NCBI GenBank assembly: GCA_020831775.1
Contig: JAFIFZ010000039.1
Location: 1 to 46,512 of the forward strand
Direction: 5' to 3'
Length of the DNA stretch: 46,512 nucleotides
From: Phycisphaerales bacterium
GTDB taxonomy: Bacteria; Planctomycetota; Phycisphaerae; Phycisphaerales; UBA1924
Shown in pieces: positions 31,712 through 41,183 of the stretch. Position numbers and translations under genes: made by a program. A model generated the notes under the pieces. It was given only the letters and a program-made list of their open reading frames with translations, had not been told where the DNA came from and did not search any database. The stretch's first letter is position 1. Every line of letters begins with the position of its first letter.

Positions 31712-34438
31712 TCAGCAGCCCGCGGCGAAGAGGGCGAGGAACTTGAAGAAGTCATCGGCGTCGATGACGCCATCGTTGTTGAAGTCTGCGCGGAGGTCGC
31801 CTGCTGCGAAGAGGGAGAGAAACTCGAAGAAGTCGTCGGCGTCGACGACGCCGTCGCCGTTGATGTCGGGCAGGCAGGCGGGCGGGCAGGCTCGCCATCT
31901 TGCGGCGTGCTGTTCGCCGGTGGCTGGGAGGTAGAAGCGGCCGGCCAGCAGGAGCGACGAACCTTCGTTATTGTTCCATTCCACCATTGATCTAACAGTA
32001 GTGCCGGCAAAGAGCGAGGTACTTGCTGTGGACCGTTGAATCTGCGGCAACAAAGCGGACCATTCCTGTCCGTCCCAGCGGGCGACACCGATCGCTTGTT
32101 GTCCTCCCGCGATGGTCATGTAGCCGCCCGCGTACAGTGCATTTCCCGTGCCGTCGTCGAATGTCGCGAGGCTTTGTACAATCGAGAAGATCCCGCTGCC
32201 GAGCGGGACCCAAGCCGTGCCGTTCCATTTCGCTATCCCAGGCATACTCGGGTCGTTGGTCGCACCTACGATTTGGCCCGCGGCGAAGATCGCCGGGCCC
32301 GTGCCGTCATCAAACACGGTTATCGCCCTGACCTCACTACCCAAAAGACCTTCGCCCAAGGCGTGCCATGCATTGCCGTCCCACTTCGCAATCAATCGCG
32401 TCCCGGGCACATGGGACATGTGACCGAAACTCCCACCGACATAGAGGGCTGGCCCAGATCCGTCATCAAAGACCTTCAACGCATATACCATATTTACACT
32501 TTGCATTGAAGTCACTGTCGTTCCGTCTGCTCTCAAGAGCCCCCCAACTGCGCCGATATAGAGCGCCGGCCCAGAACCGTCATCGAACATTTCGAACGCC
32601 ACAACCTGCTGATTGTTCACCCCTGGCACAAAGGCGTACTCGCTCCCGTTCCAAATCAGGATGTTGTTCGCAAACGCTCCCGGGGTTGGGAAGGATCCAC
32701 CGATGTACAGCCGGTCTCCTGTCCCATCATTGAGCACGCGGAGTACCCACACAGTACGGTTGGTTGAACCGGGGCCGCTGAGCCCTTCCCATCGCTCCCC
32801 GTTCCATCGATGCAGCATAGGGATATCGGGGTCGTCGGCGTCGAACGCCGCGTAAGGCACCGGGCCGTTGCCGTCATCAAAGACGGTCATCGCGGTGATG
32901 CGGTAAGGAAGGTCTCCGCCTACCTGCTGCCACTCACCGTTGTGCAGCGCCGCGAGATTCCGGATTGTGCTTTCGCCGAGTACCTGGCCGATTCCTCCGA
33001 CAATCAACCGGGTGTGCTCACCGTCGTTGTACTCGACCATAGCTCTGGTTTGAAGCGATTGGGTGTGCAGGCGGGTCCACGATTGGCCGTCCCAGGCCGC
33101 GATGCCGTTCATATCAGGGTCTGATTGAGAAGTAAACCGTCCGCCGGCCGCAAGTGCGGCTCTGCCGCCGACTGTTGTCGTTGCGAGGGCAGTGATACTT
33201 GAGCCGGAACTTGTAGCAAGCAAGTCTGCGCCGATCGGTTCCCACGCGGCGCCGTTCCACGCCGCGATGTAGTTGCTGTCGGTACCTCCTGCGGTTGTGA
33301 ATCTGCCACCGGCGAACAACTTCGGACCATCGCCAAGATCTATTGTTTTGAGCGCGTTGACCACGGGTGCGGTTGATGAGCCCGGAACATCGAGGCCGAC
33401 GCCAACTGGAGAGAAAGCGGTCCCGTCCCAAGCGGCAATATTGCTCACCTGCACTCCGTTGAGTTCGCTGAATCTTCCGGCTACATACAACCGAGGTCCG
33501 GCGCCGCTGTCGTAGATGGCGAGTGCACTGATCTGTCCTGAGTGTCCAGAAGCGATGAGGATCTGCCACTCGCTTCCTTCCCATCGATACAGCTGACACT
33601 GTGACGATATCGCTCCTCCTGCATACAGCTTTGCGCCGTCACCATCATCGAAGTAGATAAGCGTGTTCACTGTGGCGATGGTTTGTGGATATGAGGTCCA
33701 CTGCTGTCCATCCCATCTTCCAATGCTATAGGACTCGGCGCCGATCCGAAAGCTGCCCACGACATACAGCGCGGGGCCGGAGCCGCCGTCGAGAACAAAG
33801 AGGCGGCGTACGCTGCTCGATTGATTGTACCAATCGGGGTGTATCGGCTTCCAGTGGGACCCGTCCCAGACAGCGAGCCTGCCCAGTTTTGCGAAGCCGA
33901 TCTCTGTGAACTCGCCCGCGGCGTAGAGCTTTGGCCCGGTGCCGTCGTCGAACACGGCGAGCGAATCGACACGACCATTCACCCCGGAGACGGTCCCGAA
34001 GGTCCGCTCCCATCCCGGCTCGCACCCGCTCCGCATCACGACCGGGATCTCTCCCGCGTCGACAACACCGCCCGCTGCCTCAGCGATTGTCGAGCCGGTC
34101 CATGTCTCGGCGCCTTCGGTATGGACGGCGGAGACGCGCAGGCGATCTGCCGCCGGGTCCATCCGCACTCGCATGCGCACGAGCCCATCGGCGTCGCTCA
34201 CGCCTTTCCCACCCACGGCCGTGATGACCACCGCGCCCTCGACCGGCCGCCCGGACCCGTCGACCACGCGGGCGGTGACGAGGAACTCTTCCAGCACGGG
34301 CGCAATCCACTCGTCTGCGCCATCGTCTGCGGGCACGCCCGAGTGGCCCGGGGCCGCGCCGAGGGAAGCGCCCGGCGACGCCAGCAGTGCCGCGATCAGT
34401 CCGATGAATGTGGCTTTCAGCTTTGCTTGTCCGGGCAT
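31712..34438 (-). CDS. large secreted 14-repeat beta-propeller protein with GC-type dockerin
   Basis: A 908-residue protein from ATG 34436-34438, with a purine-rich AAAGGGAC before it. A signal peptide covers ~1-28. Residues ~45-135 look like a carboxypeptidase-regulatory/Ig-like fold (LVTARVVDGSGRPVEGAVVI). Then about 14 copies of a ~45-residue unit follow, each with a FDDGTGPxLYAGGxF core and an IAxWDGxxWxPLG edge; two seven-bladed propellers would account for 14. The end is CLPDINGDG...[12 protein letters not shown]...FAAGC, a dockerin with flanking Cys residues. Codon use in the repeat part is less GC-biased than elsewhere, which hints at later acquisition or relaxed selection. Likely a surface-displayed binding protein; the ligand is unknown. 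Confidence 0.82.
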   Translation of the reverse strand: MPGQAKLKATFIGLIAALLASPGASLGAAPGHSGVPADDGADEWIAPVLEEFLVTARVVDGSGRPVEGAVVITAVGGKGVSDADGLVRMRVRMDPAADRLRVSAVHTEGAETWTGSTIAEAAGGVVDAGEIPVVMRSGCEPGWERTFGTVSGVNGRVDSLAVFDDGTGPKLYAAGEFTEIGFAKLGRLAVWDGSHWKPIHPDWYNQSSSVRRLFVLDGGSGPALYVVGSFRIGAESYSIGRWDGQQWTSYPQTIATVNTLIYFDDGDGAKLYAGGAISSQCQLYRWEGSEWQILIASGHSGQISALAIYDSGAGPRLYVAGRFSELNGVQVSNIAAWDGTAFSPVGVGLDVPGSSTAPVVNALKTIDLGDGPKLFAGGRFTTAGGTDSNYIAAWNGAAWEPIGADLLATSSGSSITALATTTVGGRAALAAGGRFTSQSDPDMNGIAAWDGQSWTRLHTQSLQTRAMVEYNDGEHTRLIVGGIGQVLGESTIRNLAALHNGEWQQVGGDLPYRITAMTVFDDGNGPVPYAAFDADDPDIPMLHRWNGERWEGLSGPGSTNRTVWVLRVLNDGTGDRLYIGGSFPTPGAFANNILIWNGSEYAFVPGVNNQQVVAFEMFDDGSGPALYIGAVGGLLRADGTTVTSMQSVNMVYALKVFDDGSGPALYVGGSFGHMSHVPGTRLIAKWDGNAWHALGEGLLGSEVRAITVFDDGTGPAIFAAGQIVGATNDPSMPGIAKWNGTAWVPLGSGIFSIVQSLATFDDGTGNALYAGGYMTIAGGQQAIGVARWDGQEWSALLPQIQRSTASTSLFAGTTVRSMVEWNNNEGSSLLLAGRFYLPATGEQHAARWRACPPACLPDINGDGVVDADDFFEFLSLFAAGDLRADFNNDGVIDADDFFKFLALFAAGC

Positions 34439-34608
34439 GTCCCTTTGCTCCTGATCAATGCGGCAAACCCCGTCGCCCACGAGAGCGACAGAGCCCGCCT
34501 TGCGGCCTGATGGGTTGGGTTTGAATCGGTGGTCCACACACTTATCCCCAAGACTGTCCCGAAGCGGGTCAGGAATAAGTTAGCGTGCGGGTTCGCGGGG
34601 TGCAAGGA

Positions 34609-34642
34609 CAAAAAAACCTCCCCGGCCGAGGACCGGGGAGGT
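34609..34642 (-). terminator. terminator of the FG-GAP-like dockerin gene
   Basis: Read on the minus strand, ACCTCCCCGG-TCCTCGG-CCGGGGAGGT is followed directly by seven or more T residues. Confidence 0.9.
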
Positions 34643-34713
34643 CGGTATCAGACTCCGATAAGCGGACCGGGTGGATCCCGGGCCTGCTCAGGGTCGGCCG
34701 TGCGGGTCTGGCT

Positions 34714-36096
34714 TTAGCAGCCCGCGGCGAAGAGGGCGAGGTATTCGAAGAAATCGTCGGCGTCGATCACGCCATCGCCGTTGATGTCGGCCTGGAGGTC
34801 GCCGGCGGCGAAGAGGGCGAGGAACGCGAAGAAGTCGTCGGCGTCGACGACGCCGTCGCCGTTGATGTCTGCGATGCAGATGTCGACGCAGCCGTTCTCG
34901 AACACGGGTGTGTTGTCGGCGCCTGAACTGATTGCGTGTGTGGCTTCGAGGCGTCCGTTGCCGTTGAGGTCGCCGAGGTCGACCTTGCGGGGCAGGCCGG
35001 TGGAGATGGCGAGGCCTTCGCGGAAGGTGCGGTCGCCGTTGGAGAGCAGGACGCCGAGGGCGCCGTCGCCGCCGGTGGTGAGCATGCCGATGGCGATGTC
35101 ATCGGTGCCGTCGCCATCGATGTCGCCGACGGCGAGTTCGAGGGCGAAGTTGGTTCCGGGGATGGTGACCTGCTCTGCGGGGGCGAAGCCGCCCGCGCCG
35201 TCGCCGTAGAGGATCGAGACGCCGCCGCCGCCGCCGCCGAGGGTGACGACGACATCGAGGTTGCCATCGTTATCGAAGTCACCGACGCCGAGGTCCTCGG
35301 GCCCCGCGGTGAGGGGGAAGTCGCCGGCGCTGGTGAAGGTGCCGTTGCCGTTGTTCAGGTAGAGGGTGACCGAGGGGGGCTGGGTCTGTGAGTTTGCGAC
35401 GGCGATGTCGAGGCGGCCGTTGTTGTTGAAGTCGCCTGCGCGTGCGGCGGTCGGGCGGAGGGAGAAGAGAAACTCCGCGTTGCCCAGGTTGAAGTTGCCT
35501 TGGCCGTCGTTGTAGGCGACGAGGACGGTGGCGCCGCCGGTGTCGGTGGCGATGATGTCGAGGTGGCCGTTGCCGTTGAGATCGGCGATGTCGAGGTCGT
35601 TGATGCCCTCGCCGGGCCCTGTGTCGTAGAAGACGACGGGGTCGGCGAAGGTGCCGTCGCCGTTGTTGCGGATGAACTCGACGCCCTGCGTGCCGGCGAC
35701 GATGTCGGTGTGGCCGTTGCCTGTGAGGTCACCGCCGGCGATCGAGCGGGGCCCGCCTCGCGTGAAGGAGGGGTTGGCCGAGCCTTCGACGCCGACAAGG
35801 AACGGCGTGCCGAAGCCGCCCTGGCCGTCGCCGGGGAAGACGGCGATGCCGGCGCGGTCGGGCGCGACATCGAAGATGAGCTTGCTCTGGCCGACGAGCA
35901 GGTCGAGGTGGCCGTTGCCGGTGACATCGAGGAAGCGTGCGCCGGTGCTGGTGCCGTGCCCGCTGGCGTTGTTGAGGACGGTGGGGGGCGAGACAAAGGC
36001 GTTCGCGGCGTCGCACTGGGCCGATGCTGCGCCGGCGAGTGCTGCGATGGATCCCGCGGCGAGCGTCGCCGCACACTTGTTGCTTCTGTTCATCAT
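34714..36096 (-). CDS. secreted FG-GAP/VCBS-repeat protein with GC-type dockerin
   Basis: A 460-residue protein starting at ATG 36094-36096 or the next codon, with GGAGG five to eight bases upstream. The signal peptide is about 1-24 (AASAQ). The body has seven FG-GAP/VCBS-type repeats with calcium-loop cores, such as DVTGNGHLDLLVG, DLTGNGHTDIVAG, DLNGNGHLDII, DFNNNGRLDIAVA, DFDNDGNLDVVV, DIDGDGTDDIAIG and DLNGNGRLE, consistent with one seven-bladed integrin-like propeller. The C-terminal dockerin runs from CIADINGDG to FAAGC and both loops are intact. It is on the same strand as the PEP-CTERM gene upstream but has its own terminator. A surface adhesion or glycan-binding role is plausible but unproven. 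Confidence 0.85.
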   Translation of the reverse strand: MMNRSNKCAATLAAGSIAALAGAASAQCDAANAFVSPPTVLNNASGHGTSTGARFLDVTGNGHLDLLVGQSKLIFDVAPDRAGIAVFPGDGQGGFGTPFLVGVEGSANPSFTRGGPRSIAGGDLTGNGHTDIVAGTQGVEFIRNNGDGTFADPVVFYDTGPGEGINDLDIADLNGNGHLDIIATDTGGATVLVAYNDGQGNFNLGNAEFLFSLRPTAARAGDFNNNGRLDIAVANSQTQPPSVTLYLNNGNGTFTSAGDFPLTAGPEDLGVGDFDNDGNLDVVVTLGGGGGGVSILYGDGAGGFAPAEQVTIPGTNFALELAVGDIDGDGTDDIAIGMLTTGGDGALGVLLSNGDRTFREGLAISTGLPRKVDLGDLNGNGRLEATHAISSGADNTPVFENGCVDICIADINGDGVVDADDFFAFLALFAAGDLQADINGDGVIDADDFFEYLALFAAGC

Positions 36097-36276
36097 TCGA
36101 ACCTCCGTGTTTGAGCGCCGTCTCGTAGTGTCCGGCGCTCGCCCCGCCGCAGCGGGGAATTGTTTGCCGATCAACGACCCGGAAAGTTCGCCCGCGGAAA
36201 GGGCGCCGTGTCGTCCCCGCACGAAGGGAAACCCCGGCGCGCCGGTCAGGGCGAGCCGGGATGAGGGAAAGTCGGA

Positions 36277-37005
36277 TCAGGCGCGACGCCTGCGGGTCGC
36301 GACCAGGCCGCCCATGCCGAGGAGCGCCAGAGCGCCCGGGGCGGGGACGACGATCATGTCGAGGACGAGGCGGTCGAGAGCGAGGACCCCGACATCGCCG
36401 CCGGAGGCGACGATGCTGAACTGCCCGCGGAGACCGGTGCCGGTGGCGAGCTGGTCGATCTGCGGGCCGAGGCTGACGGTGATGCGCTGGCTGGCGTCGG
36501 CGGCGAGCACGATGTCGGCGCCGGAGAACCAGGTGATGTTCGCCGAGACGAAGGTGATGTCGTTGCTGACGGTGCGGATGCCGTTGTTGGTGCCGAAAGT
36601 GGTGGCGCCCAGGTCGAAGGTGAGGGTGTCGAGGGTGTCGACGGAGGGGCTGAACGGATCGAAGTCCAGGCCCGGGGCGAGGAAGGTGTCGGCGGCGGAG
36701 ACCTCGACGCGGATGGTGAAGGTGCCGTCGCCGTTGGCGAACTGCGACTCGGTGAGCTGGTAGCTGACGGGATCGCCGACATCGCCGCCGACGAAGTTGG
36801 TCGGCTGGCCGCTCATCGTGGCGCTGTTGCCGTCGAACTGGGTGATGGTGTTCGCCCACGCGGGGGCGAAGGTGAACCCGCCTCCGCCGGAGCCGAAGAA
36901 GGTGGCGTTGTACGACTCACCGACATTGACCACCTGGGCCCCGGCGGCGCCGGCCAGAGCGCCCAAAGCGCACGCCGACACAACGAACTTGCTGCTGCGA
37001 ACCAT
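36277..37005 (-). CDS. PEP-CTERM-sorted secreted protein
   Basis: A 242-residue protein from ATG 37003-37005, with AGGAGA seven bases upstream. The signal peptide is about 1-23 (AGAAGAQ). The mature part is beta-rich and polar, with no domain I can name (VGESYNATFFGSGGGG, then LTESQFANGDGTFTIRV, and a jelly-roll-like remainder). The last 25 residues form a PEP-CTERM-like sorting signal: V-P-A-P, a Gly/Ala/Leu hydrophobic stretch (ALALLGMGGLVA) and an RRRR end. Such tails are cut by an exosortase/archaeosortase-type enzyme that leaves the protein at the surface or in the matrix. No exosortase is in this window. Confidence 0.8.
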   Translation of the reverse strand: MVRSSKFVVSACALGALAGAAGAQVVNVGESYNATFFGSGGGGFTFAPAWANTITQFDGNSATMSGQPTNFVGGDVGDPVSYQLTESQFANGDGTFTIRVEVSAADTFLAPGLDFDPFSPSVDTLDTLTFDLGATTFGTNNGIRTVSNDITFVSANITWFSGADIVLAADASQRITVSLGPQIDQLATGTGLRGQFSIVASGGDVGVLALDRLVLDMIVVPAPGALALLGMGGLVATRRRRA

Positions 37006-37260
37006 GTCTATCTCTCCTACACCGAATGTCTCTCTCGCGCCGGTCACACGCACGGCGCATCTCTCTCAGAGCCGGCACTGAAGACCGGACAACTTGGAGT
37101 GTAGGCACAACGGACACTCGCATGCAAGATCATTTGCATGCGTTCGTACGCCGTTCATAAGCGCGGGCGAGATTATGAAACAGCACCGGCGTAGGGCCCA
37201 CGCCCCCCGCGGGCGGCCCACCCCCCCGCCGGTGCGGCAATTGCGTACAAACAAGTTCCG

Positions 37261-38805
37261 TCAGCAGCCCGCGGCAAACAACGCGAGGTACTCGAAGAAG
37301 TCGTCGGCGTCGATCACGCCATCGCCGTTGATGTCCGCCCGGGTGTCGCCGTCGGCGAATAGCTGCAGGAACAGGAAAAAGTCGTCGGCGTCGACAACGC
37401 CGTCGCCGTTCAGATCCGCGACACAAACATCGTCGCCGCCGAACCGGAGCAGCGTGCGCCCGAGATCGTTCGGGCCCTGTCTGATCTGCGCCAGGAAATA
37501 CAGAGCGCCGTCGTCGCCGATGAGGGCGGTGCCCGTGCCGATCTCGCGGACGAATGAAGTAATGAAAGCGTTGTCGTCGGGCTGGCCGTTGCCCGAGATA
37601 TCCACCGGGTCGTCGCTCTGGAGGATGATTTCCTCGCCGTTCTTCACGACGACTTCGATCCGCTCCTGCGTGGTCTGGTTGAGGGCCCAGCCGCCGATGT
37701 AGTAGTCCTGCCCGTCGGGCGAGCCGATCTGGAAGTTGACGCCGGCGAGGGTGGTGGTGTCGCTCAGGCGGTCCCATTGCCAGTCGGAGCCGGGAACGAT
37801 GGGTGTGCCCCGGAGCATGGCGACATCGCCGTTGCGGACGACGAAATCGAGGCCGGCCTCGCCGCCGCCGATGACGCCGCGGACGAACCAGTTGCCCGCC
37901 GGGTCGGCCCAGGTGCCGGTGATGCTCGTCACATCGCCCAGGCCTGTCTGGCCGGGGATGGGCCGTCGCGACTCGACCACGGCGACATTGTCCACCGCGA
38001 CGATCTCGATCCGGTCGCCGATCACCGATGCGTTGTCGCGCCCGAGCCAGACGAAGCTGTCGCCGGCCTGCGAGAGCGGACGCATGCGGTCCTGGGTGAA
38101 GTCGCCCCAGTCGGTGAGGCCGGGGTTGCCGTCGGGCAAGCGCCCGGGCGTGAAGCTGTTGTCGTTGGCGCGGACGATCAGCGTGTCGGCGAGCCACTTC
38201 GATTGGTCGTTCTGCCCGACGCCCGGCTCGTTGATGCTGAACGAGTAGAGCACCCGGCCGTCGTTCAAGATGCCCTCGGTCCTGTTGGCGCCGGCGAAGG
38301 AGGCGCCGGGGATGCCGGGGACCATCTCTGAGTTGCTGGCGATCAGGTCGCGCTGGCCGTCTGTGTCGCGCATGATGTACAGCGTCGGCGAGCCCGAGCC
38401 CGTCGAGTTGCACGCGAACGAGATCTGCCCCGAGTCGTTCACCTGGGCCGCCCCGTTGAACAGGTTGATCGAGCGGCTGGACCCCGGGTCGGCCGGCAAC
38501 GCCTCGCCCCGCTGCACGCGCAGGGTGATGTCGGTGCTGGCGGTGGTCATCTCGAAGACGCCGCGGTTGGTCGAGGCGTCGCCGGTGAGCGTGGCGATGA
38601 AGACAAACCGGTTGCCGCTGGGCGAAGAACGCAGGTCGACAAAGGTCGTGCCCAACTGTCGCCCCGAGACATTGCTCACCTCGTTAAAGGGCGCAAACGA
38701 GCCGGCCAGCGGCGTAGCGATCGGCGCCGCCCCCGCAGCCCCAACCATCGGCCCCGCCATCCCTGCAACCAACACCAACCCGAACGCGCTGCGACGATTC
38801 ACCAT
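37261..38805 (-). CDS. secreted protein of unknown fold with GC-type dockerin
   Basis: A 514-residue protein from ATG 38803-38805, with AAGGAGAT at correct spacing. The signal peptide is about 1-26 (GAAGAA). The 400-residue body contains repeating strand-turn units (RFVFIATLTGDASTNRGVFEM, GQISFACNSTGSGSPTLYIM, DRIEIVAVDNVAV) resembling a beta-propeller, in particular proteins of this group that report values for periods of the sequence (ILNDGRVLYSFSIN, DSFVWLGRDN), but I cannot assign a family. The dockerin (residues ~457-514) is CVADLNGDG...[12 protein letters not shown]...FAAGC. A short GC-rich inverted repeat (GCACCGGCG at 37183, CGCCGGTGC at 37227) after the stop may end transcription. 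Confidence 0.78.
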   Translation of the reverse strand: MVNRRSAFGLVLVAGMAGPMVGAAGAAPIATPLAGSFAPFNEVSNVSGRQLGTTFVDLRSSPSGNRFVFIATLTGDASTNRGVFEMTTASTDITLRVQRGEALPADPGSSRSINLFNGAAQVNDSGQISFACNSTGSGSPTLYIMRDTDGQRDLIASNSEMVPGIPGASFAGANRTEGILNDGRVLYSFSINEPGVGQNDQSKWLADTLIVRANDNSFTPGRLPDGNPGLTDWGDFTQDRMRPLSQAGDSFVWLGRDNASVIGDRIEIVAVDNVAVVESRRPIPGQTGLGDVTSITGTWADPAGNWFVRGVIGGGEAGLDFVVRNGDVAMLRGTPIVPGSDWQWDRLSDTTTLAGVNFQIGSPDGQDYYIGGWALNQTTQERIEVVVKNGEEIILQSDDPVDISGNGQPDDNAFITSFVREIGTGTALIGDDGALYFLAQIRQGPNDLGRTLLRFGGDDVCVADLNGDGVVDADDFFLFLQLFADGDTRADINGDGVIDADDFFEYLALFAAGC

Positions 38806-39091
38806 GACAGATCTCCTTCTCCTCGAAAGTCGCTCCGCCCCATCGAACACGCAAGGGGGAAGCAAGGGGGTTCATCCCGCCCCGTTCGGCACATCGAAGC
38901 GGGGCGCGGCCGCCCGCACACCCGATCTAAGGGGTGGGGGCCTGGTGAAGCATACCGCGATCCGCCCGATCCCGAACACCAAATCCCTCGCCCGTCCGCC
39001 CCGAGCAGGATCCCGTTCGGTACACTGGGGCCCGCGGGACGCACAGGACGAGTCCCGGAAAAGAACCACCCGCGTCGCAAGGAGGTGACCG

Positions 39092-40108
39092 ATGGTGAGA
39101 AGTGCTTTGTTCGCCGTGACGATGTCGCTGCCGCTCGCATGGACCGCGGTCGCCAACGCCCAGCCCCTGCCCGACTACGGCTTCGACTGGGTCACCGTCG
39201 GCAATCCCGGCAACGCCAACGCCACTCGAGACCAATTCCCGTTCTTGTACCGTGACGGCGGCGGCGTGGATACCGCATACAGAATCACGACGCTGCCCGC
39301 TTCGATGCGCCAATGGTCGGAGTTCGCGACGGCGTTCGACGCCGTGGCGACGCAGGCCGAACGGCTGACCCTGCAGTTTTCGAGCATCTATGTGCAACGA
39401 CAAGGACAGTCGGGGCCGCTGGTTTTCTACCCCCAGTACAACGACTATCCAGCGACCTCCAACTTCATGCTCGCCATGAGGTACGCCAACTGGCTGCACA
39501 ACGACCGCGCAACGGGCAGGGCGGCCTTCGACGACGGCGCGTACGACATGTCCGAGTTCTACGAGGTTTCGCCGAATGTCTGGCGCGGCAACGCAGTACG
39601 CCGCCCCGACGCAAAGATCTGGATCCCTTCGCACGACGAACTGGTCAAGTCGTTCTATTACGATCCTGATCGCTACGGTCCCGACGAGGGCGGGTACTGG
39701 GCCTACCCGCACGGCAGCGATGAGCAGCCGATCTACGGCGCTCCGTGGGAACCGGACGCCCAGAGCAACGCGGGGATCGAACTCCCTCTCGGCGATTGGG
39801 TCTTCAACATGCCGCTGGGGCTCTACCCCGACACCGCATCGCCCTACGGCGTGCTCGAAGCCAGCGGCGGCATCGCCGAATGGACCGAAACGCCTTTGTG
39901 GGGAATCGACATCGGAGATCGCTACTTTCATCAGTCAGCGGCCGGCGGTCACCATTCGCCGTTCGACGCACTGAACCGCGCCTTCCAGGCAGCCCCGATC
40001 CACTTGGGCTTATCCGGGTTTCGATTCGCGGCGGTCGTGCCTTCGCCGGGCGCGGTACCGGTGCTCGCGTTCGCCGCCTTTGTCACCTTTGCAAGGAGAA
40101 AGCGATGA
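39092..40108 (+). CDS. SUMF1-fold PEP-CTERM protein, paralog 1 (type A)
   Basis: A 338-residue exported protein; ATG 39092 follows AAGGAGGTGACCG. The signal peptide ends ANA at residue 23. The mature part is a formylglycine-generating-enzyme (SUMF1/FGE-sulfatase) fold: YRITTLPASMRQWSEF early, MRYANWLHNDRATGRAAFDDGAYDMS, IPSHDELVKSFYYDP, YGVLEASGGIAEWTE and the fold-ending GFRFA. No Cys is present at the positions where true FGE holds its catalytic/copper-binding pair, so it is not expected to make formylglycine. A PEP-CTERM-like tail follows (VVPSPGAVPVLAFAAFVTF, then RRKR). TACACT at 39021 is a candidate -10 box. Its stop overlaps the next gene by four bases. Confidence 0.8.
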   Translation: MVRSALFAVTMSLPLAWTAVANAQPLPDYGFDWVTVGNPGNANATRDQFPFLYRDGGGVDTAYRITTLPASMRQWSEFATAFDAVATQAERLTLQFSSIYVQRQGQSGPLVFYPQYNDYPATSNFMLAMRYANWLHNDRATGRAAFDDGAYDMSEFYEVSPNVWRGNAVRRPDAKIWIPSHDELVKSFYYDPDRYGPDEGGYWAYPHGSDEQPIYGAPWEPDAQSNAGIELPLGDWVFNMPLGLYPDTASPYGVLEASGGIAEWTETPLWGIDIGDRYFHQSAAGGHHSPFDALNRAFQAAPIHLGLSGFRFAAVVPSPGAVPVLAFAAFVTFARRKR

Positions 40109-41118
40109 GATACCGGGTATCGATCATCGTCGCGTGCCTGTCCGCAACCGCCAACGCCCAGCCCGCCCCGGACTACGGCTTCCAGTGGTCGACCATCGGT
40201 GATATCAACAACCCCGCGTTCGACGGCGGCGGCTACGGCTTCTTTGCAGGCCGTGGCGTGGTCAACTACGAGTACCGCATCAGCAAACTCCAAATCACCT
40301 CCGGGCAGTGGCTGGAGTTCGTCAACACTTTCTCTACGCGTGATGGCGGCGAATTCTTCACGAGACCTTACCAATGGGGCGCGTACCCAGACCCGCACTA
40401 CACCGGACCGGGCAGACGCTGGACCCCAAAGAACCTGCCCAACTGGGACATGCTGCCCGTCGCGGGCGTCTCGTGGCGCGAAGCGGCCATGTATACCAAC
40501 TGGCTCCACAACGACAAGTCACCCGAACAGTGGGCCATCGAGAACGGCGCCTACGACACAAGCACATTCTCGACTGACCCCAACACGCTCGTCTTCACCG
40601 ACCAGCTCACACGCAACCCCGACGCGAAGTTCTGGATCCCCAGCCTTGACGAGTGGCTCAAAGCGGCGCATTACGACCCGCACCGTCACGGCCAAGGCGA
40701 GGGCGGGTGGTGGCTGTACCCCAACAGCACCGATGAACCGCTGACGCCCGGCCCCCCCGGAGTTGGTCAGACATCCGCGGATTGGATCGATCCGAACATA
40801 CAAGCGGGCGAGTGGCTGATTCCGCTCGGGGCATACCCCGACGAGACATCGCCGTGGGGCTTGCTCGACATCAGCGGCGGCGCAAGCGAGTGGTCCGAGG
40901 AACATTTGCGACACCGTGATCGATTCTTTAACGGATCCAATGCCGGTATGACATTCCCGATGCTCGATCATGCGGGCTATCCCGCAGCAGATTTTCCGCA
41001 CACTCGAGGGCCTTACGGACTTCGAATCGCCTCCGTTGTTCCTGCTCCGACGACGGGCGTGTTGCTCGTTGTCACATTGACACCTGTTGTTCTCAGAAGA
41101 AGACGGATCGCACCATGA
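40105..41118 (+). CDS. SUMF1-fold PEP-CTERM protein, paralog 2 (type B)
   Basis: A 337-residue protein starting at ATG 40105 inside the end of paralog 1 (ATGA overlap), with AAGGAG just upstream, so the two are translationally coupled. The signal peptide ends ANA at residue 18. The type B hallmark is GQWLEFVNTFS after YRISKLQI, then WDMLPVAGVSWREAAMYTNWLHND, FWIPSLDEWLKAAHYDP, PWGLLDISGGASEWSEEH and GLRIA at the end of the fold. The catalytic Cys pair of FGE is missing. The tail is a PEP-CTERM-like VVPAP, hydrophobic stretch and RRRR. It is shorter in the region before WDMLP than true FGE and lacks its RGGSW-type signature. Confidence 0.8.
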   Translation: MRYRVSIIVACLSATANAQPAPDYGFQWSTIGDINNPAFDGGGYGFFAGRGVVNYEYRISKLQITSGQWLEFVNTFSTRDGGEFFTRPYQWGAYPDPHYTGPGRRWTPKNLPNWDMLPVAGVSWREAAMYTNWLHNDKSPEQWAIENGAYDTSTFSTDPNTLVFTDQLTRNPDAKFWIPSLDEWLKAAHYDPHRHGQGEGGWWLYPNSTDEPLTPGPPGVGQTSADWIDPNIQAGEWLIPLGAYPDETSPWGLLDISGGASEWSEEHLRHRDRFFNGSNAGMTFPMLDHAGYPAADFPHTRGPYGLRIASVVPAPTTGVLLVVTLTPVVLRRRRIAP

Positions 41119-41183
41119 GTGCTATGCCGACCTGCTGCCGTCAGTCGCCGGCTTTGTATCGACTCAACACAAGGAAGTGACGC
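41119..41183 (+). repeat. 65-bp duplicated spacer, copy 1
   Basis: The sequence between paralogs 2 and 3, with CAGTCGCCGGCTTTGTATCG near 41143 and the leader CAACACAAGGAAGTGACGC before the start codon, recurs at 42207-42271. It also matches into both coding starts (ATGCTGAAAAGAAC), marking a tandem duplication boundary. Confidence 0.8.
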
